From NCBI RefSeq assembly GCF_000090795.2, contig NW_003546353.1:178534-242533 (forward strand): a stretch of DNA of 64,000 bases, written 5' to 3'. This document shows, in pieces, positions 23,225 to 42,700 of the stretch; the stretch's first letter is position 1; the number at the start of each line of letters is the position of its first letter. Source of the DNA: Amphimedon queenslandica. Lineage: Eukaryota > Porifera > Demospongiae > Haplosclerida > Niphatidae. The notes under the pieces were generated by a model that had not been told where the DNA came from, made no database searches, and worked only from the letters and a program-made list of their open reading frames with translations. A program made the translations under genes and the position numbers.

Positions 23225-26200
23225 TAGCTAAACCCTTCAATCTAAACCTAGAGGTTGTTACTTGTTGCAAGTGTATGTTCTTCATTAGTGCCTCCTCCAG
23301 TGCACGCTGCATCTTGCGATTAACTTCAGCCATGGTGTCCTCTTTTGCTGGTGTCTTTGCCCACTGCATCAATCGCAATGGAGACATTTTAGCATGAGAA
23401 GTTGACTGGGATGATGAAGTAGTGGCACTGTGATCTGGAGAGAGAGAGAGAGAGAGAGGAAAACTGTAAAGATATCATATCTTTTATACCTGCTTTGTTT
23501 TCCATGAAATAATTCTGAATAATGGTTGATTTCTGAATGACATCTTCAGCTAGTGAAGAACTAGTTGACTCAAGGTGATTGAGTTTTTCTTCCAGCTGCC
23601 AATTCTCCTGCTGGAGACTAGCAATCTTATCAAGCAGCGTCTGTACATCATCTTTATTAGAGCTATCAACCTCATTGAACTAAAGAAGAGATTTAAAAAT
23701 ACACATACATGTACATTTACCATTAAAACAAGAGCATTATATGCCACAAGAGTATCAGTGTATGTGTACTATTAATAATAAAAAGGACACAGTGACCATA
23801 GTTATGTTCCTTTGGTTTCATTATAGACTCATTAATGTATCTACATGTACATGTACTTATAGTTTGCACATTTTAAACACAAAAGACTCATTGCATTAAT
23901 CATAACAAAACAAACTGTACATGTTTATATGCAAGCGTTAGACATTGTGTAAAAACTTCCCTGATTCCTTCATTATCATTCCTATAGCAACAAACAGTAC
24001 AGCCAAGACAAAACAACAAACAAGATTAGAAATGAGTAAACAACTCTAACGAGCTGGACAGGAAGAAGCTAAACTAATCACTAGGCCAGTAAAGCCTGCC
24101 TCTGACATTAAATAAAAAACAACTTCACAAGCTAGTGGTTTGACCTTTTAAAGAAATAATACCCCATTACTCACAGAGTTATCATAAGAAACCACTTAGT
24201 AAAGATGAAATGAACATATGAATGGGTGTACATGTATTGCTATACTAGTGACATACTTGTTGAGTTTGTTCAGCTCCTCCAGTTGCTCCTATTCCTCTTA
24301 CAGATGATAAACTACTCTCCCTACACAATATTAACATCACAATATTAACATCAGTATTATTATTAATTCAAAAGACTCTGAAATCCCTCCCAAAATGAAG
24401 TGGATGCTTGCACCCAATGGTGTGTGTATGCACCTGCTATGTCTTGAGTCTTGCCTGATAGGAGTTGATACTTCAATATGAGGTGATGATGATGATAATG
24501 AGTCTTGGAGTCTCTCCTCTCTCTTCTGTGCTGCCTGAAGCTGACGCTTTAGATCTTTAATCTACATGTACAGTACATATACTGCATGAATTTATTTATC
24601 TGTCAGATCTCTCTCTCTCTCTCTCTCTCTCCCTTTCTCTTTCCACTCTTACAAGATTAGATGATTTCTTTCCAGTTATGTTAATTTCCTGTGTCTTCTC
24701 ATCTAGTTCTAACTCCAGTTCAGTTATCTTTTCCTTCAGTTCAGTTGCTTTCTTTCTCTCTTCCTCTGCCTCAGTCTCTAGTCCAGTCAATCTTTCTTTA
24801 TACTCTCCATCTAACTCACTCAGTTTAAGTTCTAGTTCACCTTTCTCTTTACTGAAGGACTCCTAATACATGAACATTATGTACATTATATTTCAGAATT
24901 TAATAATCATATTGTATTGAACTATGCATCATTTTGCAGGCTATAGTTTAGGTACTCAATATTTCTGCTAAATTCCAATTTTGAATGAAATAATTGATGC
25001 ATACAGTCTAGATGGATTACTTGTGCTTCCTTCAGTTGTTGTTCATAAGTTTCCTTCATATTCTCCATTGATTTTATTCTTCTCTTAAGATCAGCTAATT
25101 CATCAACTGATGAATTCAAATGTTTAACTTTATCTCTTTCTTCATCCAATTGTGACTGGAGAGACTCAATCTCACCCTGTAATAATAAATAAAGTACAAG
25201 TACATATATATATGGATATATATATTAATGACATTAAAGTGTAAAATTGATTTTGTAAAGCTTCAACAAAAGACCCTGTATTATAGTACATGGTCTTTGG
25301 CTGGTTATTTTATAAAGAAATGTATATGATATACCTTATATTTGTCTATTAGATCATTTTCTTTCTTTTTATTTTCAGTAGCAGTTTCATGTTCTTTGAT
25401 GGCCATCTCATCCAACAGGCTCTTCCGTTTGTCAGCCAACTACCAAATAATATTATTAATTAATAATAATAATAATAGAATTAGTTCTCCCTCCCTCCCA
25501 CCTTTTCAATGGTAGATATAGTTTCTCCCAATTTTATTCTGTCTTCCCTAGCGGTCAATAGCTGATCGGCAAGACTGTCATTAGCTTCTTGAGATGACTT
25601 CAGTTCCAACTCCATATCTGAATACTTTCTCTTCATCTCTCCCAACTCTTTCTTTGATTGCTGTAACTCTGTACTCAGCTCTTCCAGAATAACCTGAGAG
25701 AGAGAGAAAGAGAGGGGGAGGGAGCATGTCATTAAATGAGAGAGTGTGACAATGACTTACTTTGTTACTGTCCCGTTCATTAGTAAGTGCTTCTTGATGC
25801 TGCAGTGAAATAAAACAACACAAAATGTAGCAATTCTTAAATGTACTAGCAGCCATAAAGAACATACATGCACATATATTGCACATGTAAGTACCTATTC
25901 TTATAACGTACCTCTTGTAAATGTCTATATTTCTTTAATAATTCCTCCTTCTCATTTTTAAGAGATGAAATCTGTTGAGCTAAATCAGCACTGGATTCAC
26001 TCTCCTACAATGAATGACATCAGCTACTCAACTACATGTAATTATTACTAACTTGTCGTCTATTCTCATCTTCTTCTTGTAGTTGTTTTATTTCCTGATG
26101 CAAAGACTCCATCTCTCTCTCCTTCTCTTGACACATGTTGTCATAACTTAATCTAAAAATGACAATAAATACAAGTATACTTATAATTTAATGAATATTA

Positions 26201-27892
26201 GTTAAAGTATCATAGTTAAATGTATATTGCTTTTACTTGTTTTCACTTAATATTTTCTCCTTTTCATTCTGCACTTGAACTAAGCTAAAAATAAAAGTGA
26301 AATAGTCATAGAGCTGCTATTATACTCAAACTTTCAGTGTCCCTTCTCTCTCTCCCTCTCCCTCTCTCTCTCCCTCCCTCTCTCTCTCCCCCTCCCTCTC
26401 TCTCAACTTATGTACATTTCTTGTTTCTTTCTAGTTTTCTCCTCCAGTCTATCTATCTGGGTCTTAAGCTCCTCCTTTTCTCTCCTTCCCTTCTCCTCCA
26501 TTGCCGATAGCTGCTCTTGCAGTATCTTATTCTCTTCTTCAAGAGTTGCTAGTTTTAGATTAATAGCCACTGGAGGAGCCTGTGCTGGTTGTACTCTGTC
26601 ATCTTCTTCTCCTTTAATGGTGGACGGTTCTTCTCCCTCTGTCTGCTCTCCTTCTCTCCCTGCTGATTGAAGCTGTTCTTGTAACGCTAACATTAAAGTA
26701 AATATAAAATAATGACAATATTAATATTATTAACAATGATTACTTTGCAGTGATTTTTGCAATGCTTTGTTCTCAGCTTGCAAGTGAGTCAGTTCTTGTG
26801 AACTCCCTCTATCTCCACTAGCCACACCTCCTGCCCCACCCCCTTTCTTCAATACTTCCTTCTCTTCACAAACCTACAAGCACACAGATAAAGTGTAACA
26901 TGTATACTGCAATTGATGGAACAATATGAAACATGTTGTTCCATTACATTGTACCTTAGCCAGTTCGTTCATTAGTGTTGTGTTCTGTAGCTTGAAGTCT
27001 TCTTCTTGAGTGTGGAGTCTCTTCTGAAGGACCTCATTCTCTTCGGAGAGTAACTGATACTCTTTAGCTTTCTTGCTCCTTTGTATCGACTGCATGAAAA
27101 ATGAAAAAATGATTATTTATAGCATCATTCGATCATAGCAACTTTCGGTGGGATTGGACCAAAGTCCCTGTATTATAGTACAGGGACTTTGGCCCAATTT
27201 TGGAGCATCTTTAAAAATTCATAAAAAATCAAAATTTGATGGTAATGAGCTCAAGCAACACATAAGTGCATGTATATATTATATCCACATTACTTTACCT
27301 TGTTTGCTTTCTCTAGTTCTTTGTTTAGTTGCTGATTGCTGCTAAGCAATTGCTTGTATTCTAAAGAAATGTTTAAATTAATTAATAATTTATTAATTAA
27401 AGTTACACTATACAGTGTTTATTGTAAATGTATACAGCATACAGTATTAATTATATATGGTATTTAAAGTTAGACTAAAGCTATTAATAAAAGAGCATTA
27501 ATTAAAAACCACCAAACCTCATTAAATATTCATGTACATTACTATTGCCACACCCATTACGACTAGACCAATCATAATGCTTAAAGGTTCATAGCTGCAA
27601 AATATTGTATGACATAATGTACTCTTTACTGCAGCCTCTCTCTCTGCACGTGTGTGTGTGTTCAAGGATGATATCATACCAGCGTCCTTCTTTGACTGCT
27701 CCTCCTTCAGCTCATAGTTCTTGGTCCTCAGCTCTATCAGTTGTGTCTGCAATGAATAGTTCAAATTAGAGGTCGCTGGTGATTAGACACTGCCCCTGTA
27801 GTGTACCCTCTCCCTCCTCTTACCTGCAGTCGAGTGAATTCCTCCTGATCTATTGATATCTGTGCAGGGTCCGAAGAACTATCTGCCGCCAT
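23220..27892 (-). CDS. GRIPAP1: GRIP1-associated protein 1 (GRASP-1), Rab4-effector coiled coil
   Basis: Long coiled-coil protein linking Rab4 recycling endosomes to later compartments. The start exon is 27824..27892 (MAADSSDPAQISIDQEEF); the next is 27680..27746 and carries TQLIELRTKNYELKEEQSKK, matching the N-terminus of GRIPAP1. A further exon near 26950..27090 has ENEVLQKRLHTQEEDFKLQN, also characteristic. About 15 further exons of heptad coil follow (for example 26403..26690, 25500..25690, 25020..25180, 24650..24865), and the last, about 23220..23436, ends in EALMKNIHLQQVTTSRF and a short tail. Intermediate exon edges are approximate. The start codon is 90 bp from that of divergent SSR4. 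Confidence 0.82.
25258..25300. repeat. Family 1 palindrome remnant (GRIPAP1 intron)
   Basis: The core GACCCTGTATTATAGTACAT followed by GGTCTTTGGC is a degenerate copy of the family 1 palindrome without its long arms. Confidence 0.6.
27145..27285. repeat. Family 1 repeat copy (GRIPAP1 intron)
   Basis: Contains AAAGTCCCTGTATTATAGTA continuing to CAGGGACTTTGGCCCAATTT, so the 26-bp palindrome has one mismatch. It is followed by the TTGGAGCATCTTTAAAAATT arm. Confidence 0.85.
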
Positions 27893-27982
27893 CTTGAAAT
27901 AGGTGTGGCACTGTAAGGATCACGTGATCTTAATTTTTTTAACCCTCACATTTTTTGACTCACAAAGAACAAAGAAGTAGAG
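27893..27982. promoter_or_regulatory. Bidirectional promoter interval GRIPAP1 / SSR4
   Basis: Ninety bases separate the two divergent ATGs. The interval contains GGATCACGTGATCTTAA, in which GATCACGTGATC is a perfect 12-bp palindrome with an E-box CACGTG at its centre, a plausible bHLH-type site. Binding is not shown; it is inferred from the motif and position. Confidence 0.6.
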
Positions 27983-28606
27983 ATGGACTTTAGACATTTC
28001 TTTATTCTTCAGTTAATAGTTTTTAGTACTTTATTTATAGGAATTTTAGGTAATAAGCTTGCTATTTAAGAGTATCAATATTATTATTATTATATTATTA
28101 GGTGACTGTCCTAATCCAAAGGTTGAAAGCTCCACCTATACTTCAGGGGATGCTTTCTTCTCCACAGAGACAGTTTACAGCATTGAACTCACCGTAACGT
28201 GTAGCAATAACCAAGTAAGTTTAAAGACTCCAGTGAATGCGTCAATTTTAAGTGGGTGTGGCAGGGCTACATTGAATTATTGTGTTGTTGTGTAGGCTCC
28301 TTCACTTTATGCTTTTGTCAATAATGAGCTGATTCTAGTGACCAAATCAACCTCCTCTAATTCCTACCAGGTATGTACTTGAATAGTCTGGCGAAGGGGT
28401 GGGTCCTTGTATTGTGTTTGTACTTGCACATGTAAAGAACTCAGTGTCGGTCGCTCCTGTGCATGTCACATGGTAGTCACATGACCTGCTGAGTGGGACA
28501 ATTGTGCTACATAAAACCTGTTCTTGACCTCGCATTTAATTAATTAATTAATTAATATTAATTGAGTAAGTGGATTGAGTACATTGTGTTTCTGTTATTA
28601 TTGTTG

Positions 28607-28641
<35 letters not shown>

Positions 28642-29054
28642 TGAGTAGGTTAGTTGGTCCCTTCCCCATAATAAAGCTGTCAAAGGTACGATACCAGTTG
28701 GTTTCTATGACGATGAAGGAGCCTCTACCATGAGAAAGGTGAGAACTTATTCATGTGAAGTTATAAATTAAATGGCTTTATATTTGTCAGCATAATGGTT
28801 TTATTTGTTTTTTATTTTTTAGAATATGAGATACGGTGAAGATGTCAAAGTTGATCCTTTGTTTACTGTTGATGTGGAACACAAGGTAATAAGAGTTTAA
28901 TGTGCATTTGTTTAAAATATTTATTTCTTTTTTATTTCTTTATTTTTAGGGTATTAAAACTCAAAGTTTTATAGCTCCAGGATTTGTGGCCATGCTTTTG
29001 TCTCTCCTTGTTTGGTGGTTGGCGAACACAGCTAGACAAAAACTGATGGAATAG
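27983..29054 (+). CDS. SSR4: Translocon-associated protein subunit delta
   Basis: Single-pass ER protein of the TRAP complex beside the Sec61 channel. Six exons (27983..28049, 28102..28214, 28296..28370, 28649..28738, 28823..28885, 28950..29054) join in frame to 170 aa, the family's size. A signal peptide (MDFRHFFILQLIVFSTLFIG) is followed by DCPNPKVESSTYTSGDAFFS, STETVYSIELTVTC, VSWSLPHNKAVKGT, GFYDDEGAST, DPLFTVDVEHKG and a C-terminal membrane helix (VAMLLSLLVWWLANTA) with a very short cytosolic tail. Paired cysteines in the lumenal part match TRAP-delta. The ankyrin gene starts 151 bp downstream. Confidence 0.95.
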
Positions 29055-29205
29055 ACACTATTGAGTTTTTGTACATTATTATTTTTTGCTAGTCCATTTT
29101 TCATTTCATTGCATTGAGCCAGTGACAATGTGCTGTATAAAAAATATACATCATGTCTGACACAGCAGCTGACCCCGCCCAATTTTTGGGACTAGCTGGC
29201 TCAAA

Positions 29206-31926
29206 ATGTCTCTCTCTACGCTAAGAAAGCAAGATGAAAGTCATGAAACCCCTGACCTACAAGATCTTCTTACCCATTTGTCTCGACTGGTTGAATGGGA
29301 AACGTTTGGTGGTCTCATGGGCGTTCCTTCTCATGTGCTTGGTAGCATTAAGGCAGAGAATAGCACTATCCAGAGTAGAGTGACGCACCTTCTTGACTAC
29401 TTGGTAAAAAACGTGAAAGATCTGTCTTGGAAGAGAGTCATTGAAGCACTTGAGAAGATACCAAACGAAAAGCATTTGACAAAGACATTTCCACAGTACC
29501 AGACACTACATGATCTAGCTAGAGTCGTTCCATTGAAGGAGGAGGAAGGATTTGGTCGTTCACTTGATGACATCACGTTACAATTCACGTTCTTGGTCTC
29601 CAAAATAGAGAAGGCATTAAGAGAAGAAGCTAATTTAGATGACGTGCTTTCTTTTGTCAGCAATCTTTGTCAAGTCTCTGAGCCTCAACCACAAACTATC
29701 AGAGAGCTATTCAATCGCCTACAACCTCACTACAGCTTTATGAGCTATAAGACCTTGCAAGTGATAGTATCTAAATTTGTGATGGAAGCAATGAGAGAGC
29801 ACATGGAAAAGTACAATCAAGAATTAACTCAATGGTTGAAATCCACAACAGTGCAAGAGTTCAAAGAAGCAGTTGAAACTGCAGCTTCTGAAGCAGCGGT
29901 TGATCCATCACCTGACCAGTGCCCTGTGGTCCTAAGGTTAGAAGGTGAATGGCTTGACATCACTTTGCATAATCTCAGAAAACTGTTGGAGTATCTCTTT
30001 AAAAAGAAAAGTTCAATATTGACAAGATTAAGAATTGAAGATGGTTCAGTTTTAGTTCAGCTGTTAGCTCCTCAGTCAGAAATGGTTTCTCTTTTAGCAC
30101 TTGCAAGCAGAAAACATCAAGAAATGGTTTACCTTGGCATTGTAAGCATTCAAGTTGGACCGCTCAGTTTTTCTGCAACACATATAACTGTTGCTGCTTT
30201 TACTTTTGAAGCAAGCTTGGGTGCTGCTATATGTGAAAGATGTAATAAAGCACTCATTCAGTTTCTCTTGGATATAGGGACTGATCCTGATGGAGATGAT
30301 CCTGTTCAAACACCATTACTACTAGCAGCCATGTCCAACAATACAGAAGCTTTGTCCCTGCTGATTAAGTACAACGCTGATATACACATGTTCAACAGGC
30401 AACATCTTTCAGCAATACATATGGCTGCTTATAGTGGCAACAAACAAGTTGTGGAGCTCTTACTGAAGGCTGGTGTGTCTCCTGATCATCACGATCCATT
30501 TTCAAAATTCACCCCGCTCATGGGAGCAGCTATATCTAATCATGAGGATATTGTTTATCTGCTTCTGCAGAAAGGAGCTGATAAAGATTTTCGAAACGTT
30601 TATAGTTATAGTGCACTGATGCTTGCCTGTGAATCAGGAAGTGTTCAAAGTGCTTTATTACTTCTTGAAGCGGGAGCTAACCCCAATATGAAGACAATAG
30701 CTAATATGCCATTTAATCTAAAAGGAGGCAAAACAGCATTATACATAGCTTGTGAAAAGGTGCCATATAATCCAGAGCTAGAAGAGCTAGTTAAAGTATT
30801 GCTGATGAAGTACAATGCTGACCCTAATATATCCCTGGATGATGGAAGAACGCCTCTTATGACAGCGTGTTATTATAGGCAACACAAAGTGGTCAACCTC
30901 TTGCTACAATCAGGAGCTTATGTCAACAAACAGACTGATAGTACAATGGGCAAGAATACAGCACTTCTCTTAGCAATTCAGCAAACTGACACAGCTTTGG
31001 TATCTCTCCTGCTTAAATCTAATGCTGATGTTAATGTTCAAAATATTAATGGCTGCACGGCATTGGGCTGGGCTTGCCATCGTGGCAATGATGAAATGAT
31101 ACAGTGTCTTCTCAAAGCTAGAGCTGATCCTAAAATTTACACAAACAAGAGAATATCACCTTTACTCATATACATTTCATCATTTGACCCTAAAAAGTCA
31201 AGTACAGTAGCAGCACTCCTTAAAGCTGGAGCCAATCCAAATATTCCTGATATTTACTATAACAGATCACCATTACATGCAGCATGTCTTTATCACCATA
31301 AAGATATTGTCTCGTTACTTCTTAAAGCTAAAGCTAAAGTTAACACTCTTGATTTTCAAGGAAATACTCCGCTGTGTCTTGCTGCTTACACTTGTCACGA
31401 GGAGGCAATAAAGCAATTACTAGAAGCTAGTGCTGATACTGAATTAGAGCAAAACTCTAGTGGTTGGACTCCAATCTTTTATGCTGTTGCAAGTGGTCAT
31501 TTGGGAATAGTCGAACTTTTAATTCAACATGGAGCCAACATCAAACGAAATAGATACGGACAAACTCCTCTGGACCTTGCAGCATACTTCGGTCACATTG
31601 AAATTCTTGACGCACTCTCTCAGGCTAACCAAACATCATCTCAAGCAGTTGTTAAAGCAAAACATCAAATCAAGAAAAGTATGCTAGTAGCAGCTCAAAC
31701 AAAAGATGACAAAAGCAAGCAAGTTACTAAAGCAAAGAATCCACTTGAAGATGATCTGCAATCACCATATGACCTTATGGCCTCCTATAATAATTTCCTT
31801 TCTACCTTCTCTCCAGGCCATGAATCAAATGAACAGCTACAAGAGAGTAAGATGAAACACACATATGGTTTACAAGCATTAGAAGCTACAAAGACACATC
31901 CAAAAATTGCGTTTTCTTCAATTTGA
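29206..31926 (+). CDS. Death-fold / ankyrin-repeat protein, intronless
   Basis: A single 906-aa open frame. Residues about 15-90 (LQDLLTHLSRLVEWETFGGL, then IKAENSTIQSRVTHLLDYLV and WKRVIEALEKI) have the helix pattern of a death-domain fold. A mixed alpha/beta middle part (about 110-340, with CPVVLRLEGEWLDITLHNLR) is one I do not recognise by name. Residues about 350-800 carry 13 to 14 ankyrin repeats with clear TPLxxAA...G...VVxLLL...GA consensus (SAIHMAAYSGNKQVVELLL, SPLHAACLYHHKDIVSLLLK, TPIFYAVASGHLGIVELLIQ). The Lys-rich tail is low complexity. Death-ankyrin arrangements act as signalling scaffolds in other animals; the partner here is unknown. No introns interrupt it, unlike its neighbours. 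Confidence 0.85.
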   Translation: MSLSTLRKQDESHETPDLQDLLTHLSRLVEWETFGGLMGVPSHVLGSIKAENSTIQSRVTHLLDYLVKNVKDLSWKRVIEALEKIPNEKHLTKTFPQYQTLHDLARVVPLKEEEGFGRSLDDITLQFTFLVSKIEKALREEANLDDVLSFVSNLCQVSEPQPQTIRELFNRLQPHYSFMSYKTLQVIVSKFVMEAMREHMEKYNQELTQWLKSTTVQEFKEAVETAASEAAVDPSPDQCPVVLRLEGEWLDITLHNLRKLLEYLFKKKSSILTRLRIEDGSVLVQLLAPQSEMVSLLALASRKHQEMVYLGIVSIQVGPLSFSATHITVAAFTFEASLGAAICERCNKALIQFLLDIGTDPDGDDPVQTPLLLAAMSNNTEALSLLIKYNADIHMFNRQHLSAIHMAAYSGNKQVVELLLKAGVSPDHHDPFSKFTPLMGAAISNHEDIVYLLLQKGADKDFRNVYSYSALMLACESGSVQSALLLLEAGANPNMKTIANMPFNLKGGKTALYIACEKVPYNPELEELVKVLLMKYNADPNISLDDGRTPLMTACYYRQHKVVNLLLQSGAYVNKQTDSTMGKNTALLLAIQQTDTALVSLLLKSNADVNVQNINGCTALGWACHRGNDEMIQCLLKARADPKIYTNKRISPLLIYISSFDPKKSSTVAALLKAGANPNIPDIYYNRSPLHAACLYHHKDIVSLLLKAKAKVNTLDFQGNTPLCLAAYTCHEEAIKQLLEASADTELEQNSSGWTPIFYAVASGHLGIVELLIQHGANIKRNRYGQTPLDLAAYFGHIEILDALSQANQTSSQAVVKAKHQIKKSMLVAAQTKDDKSKQVTKAKNPLEDDLQSPYDLMASYNNFLSTFSPGHESNEQLQESKMKHTYGLQALEATKTHPKIAFSSI

Positions 31927-32189
31927 AGTTACCAAGACTATTCCTGCACTTAGTTATACATATTAAGTTTTAATGTCATTTTAGTTAGTTTTTCCTTTCA
32001 ATAAGTGTGTTGATTATGTATTCACATTGCACTAATTTAAAATCATTATTATAATAAAATAAAACTGTGGGTGAGTGCATTAACATTGTTAGCATTACCA
32101 AGATGAGATATACAAAATATAATACTGGAGTATATGTGCATGCTTCAACTGAAGAGTGTGTCTCTGTAGTAAGTAATGGTGACTGTTGG

Positions 32190-39627
<7,438 letters not shown>

Positions 39628-39702
39628 TTTTGTTCAATCAAAAATAAGCCACGCCCACAGAATGATAATGAGCCACGCCCTGACAACTTTGCAGAAGAGC
39701 TC
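39628..39702. promoter_or_regulatory. Bidirectional promoter interval KDM7 / cadherin
   Basis: Only 75 bp lie between the divergent start codons, the tightest pair in the window. Two copies of a CCACGCCC box (AGCCACGCCCACAG and GAGCCACGCCCTGA), the GC/CACCC type bound by KLF/Sp factors, stand 25 bp apart in it. Role inferred. Confidence 0.6.
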
Positions 39703-42700
39703 ATGATGTTACTGCAAGACCAAGGAGGTTAGAGCTTATATTTTAAAATATATTTATTTTACTTCAACCACAGGGCTCTACATTGCTTGTATCTTCTTCC
39801 TCGGGTTGTTTTCTATATCCAGAGCTTGTCTGCCATGCCCAGTATTTGCTGAATCCTCCTACACAGCGTCAGTACTAGAAAACGCTACAACTGGCTCTAC
39901 AGTATTAAGTGTATCAGCTTCTAATGCTTATGGCGACCCGGTCACTTATTCTGGCTTGAGCTTACCCTTTAGTGTCGAGTCTAGCACTGGTATCATAACG
40001 CTAGTTGGCTCCCTCGCTACTCTCAGTAGTCCTTACTTAGGGACAGTACAGGCTAGTGTCTTTGGATATACTCAAACGGTTAATGTTAGGATTGGCATAC
40101 TCGAGTTGCCTGATGTCCCTGTGACATGCTCTCCATCACAACTGCTCCTCTTAGTAGAGGAAAACCTTGACCCTCCATTCAATACAACGCAGTCATTGAA
40201 CTGTTCTTCTGATTCTGACGAACCATTTTTATTTATACCTCCCATGTCCATAGTCTCCATTGATTCTCTGGGATATGTCTTGATCGAAGAGAAACTCAAT
40301 TTTGAGAACCAATCGGTTTTTGATTTGCTGGTTTCGTTCACTGACTCAGCTAAGACTCCCGTCCCGGGCAATGCTAGTCTTTCACTACGAGTTCTTCCCA
40401 TTAATGAGTACCCACCTGTGTTTCTCAATGATTCGTTCTTTTATACAGTTCCTGAGGGTACAAGCATTGGCAGCAAGATTGGAGAGTTGAGTGCTCTTGA
40501 TGAAGACGGTGGGTTGGATGGAGAGTTTGTCTTTACTCTAAATGGCGGTAATGGATCTGATCACTGTCATCTTACAGCAGGAGGGGAGCTGTATGTAATG
40601 GCTGATCTTGACTACGAAGAGATTGCTCCTCCATTATTGGAACTAATTGTTATAGTGAGTGATACTCCATGGAACACATCATCCTCTCTTACTAGTACTA
40701 CTTCAGTTTTTATTGAAATTGAAGACGTGAATGACAATTCTCCATTTTTCAGCCTTGATGTGTATTATACACAAGTCCCTGAGAATGCCAGTCTCCTTGA
40801 CCACCTACTCACAGTCCAATGCAATGATATGGACAGTGGGACTAATGCTATTCCTGTATATGGTATATCAGAGCAATCTAGTGATAATTTATTTGATATT
40901 AATAATTCAACCGGTGAAGTATTTCTTCAATCCAGCCTAGACTATGAAACAGAATCCAATCATCGTATAGTTTTATTTTGTACCGACTCCCAAATCTCAC
41001 ACTACTCTTCTCTATCTCTCCTGGTCGTTGAGGTATTGAGTGTTAATGAGTATCAATGTGTCTTCAATGAGAATGAGGTTGTGTTTCTTGTACCTGAAGG
41101 CACTTCAATTGGAACGATTATTGGACATCTTAACGTCTCTGACGAAGACAAAGGTATAGCAGGGGAGCTAACATATCAAATGAATAGCTCATTATGCAGT
41201 TCAGTCATGGCAATAGATGACAGCTCAAGTGCTGTTGCTTTAACTTCAGACTTAGACTATGAAGAAAACCCTTTTATATTGTGTTCAGTGACTGTACACG
41301 ACAATCAAGCACCTTTTACTTACAATTCAGCTAATATTACCATCCAAGTACTTAATGTTAACGATAACCCACCATCCTGTCAGACAGTTCCTCCAATTAG
41401 TGTCTACGGTAACATGAGCACAGGTAGTACCCTCGGAAACCTCTTGTGTAGTGATGCAGACAATGACAAACTATCATTTGTTATAATGGAAGACAATGCA
41501 TTAGTCGTCCTTAACGACACTAACCAAAGTGATGCTGTAATTGTATTAAATCAATTAATTAATAATACAATTGATAACAGTACTTCTGTCTGGATCAGCA
41601 TTGCTGTTCATGATGGACATCACTATGCTATTGCTAAAGTTTTACTGATTCTTTATCCTTTACAAGAGAGGCCATTATTCACAGCTTCCGAGTACAACTG
41701 CAGCATACCTGAGTCAGCAATGATCGGTTCTTTAGTCTGTACAGTAGAAGCAGTTTGTACTGGCAAGGGAGCGTCCTACAGTCTAAAACCTAAAACAGAA
41801 GACACGTTTGCTATTCTTTCAAATGGGGACATTATACTATTAGAGCAACTTGACTATGAAATGGAGTCTCTTCATTTATTGACTGCTATTTCTCACTGTT
41901 CCTCTCTCAATGATACTGCAATAGTAAATATTATTGTAGAAGACTTTAATGACAATCCACCAGTAATGCCAGAGTATGTCTTTACAAGTGTGATTGAGAA
42001 TGCTCCATATGATACTGTAGTAGCTGATATTACCTGTACTGATGCTGATACAGGGAACAATGGAGCTGTATCCCTTAATCTCACGTCTTCTCTTCAACTC
42101 ATGCAAAATGGTACCATCATGCAACAACTTGAGGCAGAACACTCGTTTTATTTGCATGGAGAAAGTGGCTCAGTTTCAGTTATTGGTGACATTGACTATG
42201 AAACAATCAAGCAATATCAACTGCTAGTGGTATGTTATGATAAGGGAATACCAAGTCTATCGTCAACAAGTGTATTAACTGTTAGTGTCAATGAGGAAAA
42301 TGAATTCTCACCTTTATTCACAACACTAGATAATTTTTTAAACTTTACACTAAACGAAACTAATAATGAACCAGGGACTCTACTCCATCACTTTGAGGCC
42401 AGTGATAAGGACAAAGGCTATTCAGGACTAATCCACTACAGTTTACAGGCTCCAATTGATGTCCCTCAATTTTTAAGAGTTGATAGCATTTCGGGTGAGC
42501 TAATCATCACCTCCACACCTAACTGTCACCATGGACAACAGTTTCAATATTATGTCAATGCTACAGACAGTGGTAAGCCTCACTCATTGACAGCGACAGT
42601 TTCATTCAATGTCTTATTGACTCACTGTATTCCATTACCGATCTCTAATCCTAGCACTTACCATGCTACAGTGAACGAAGATGCTTCCATTGGAACAAGC

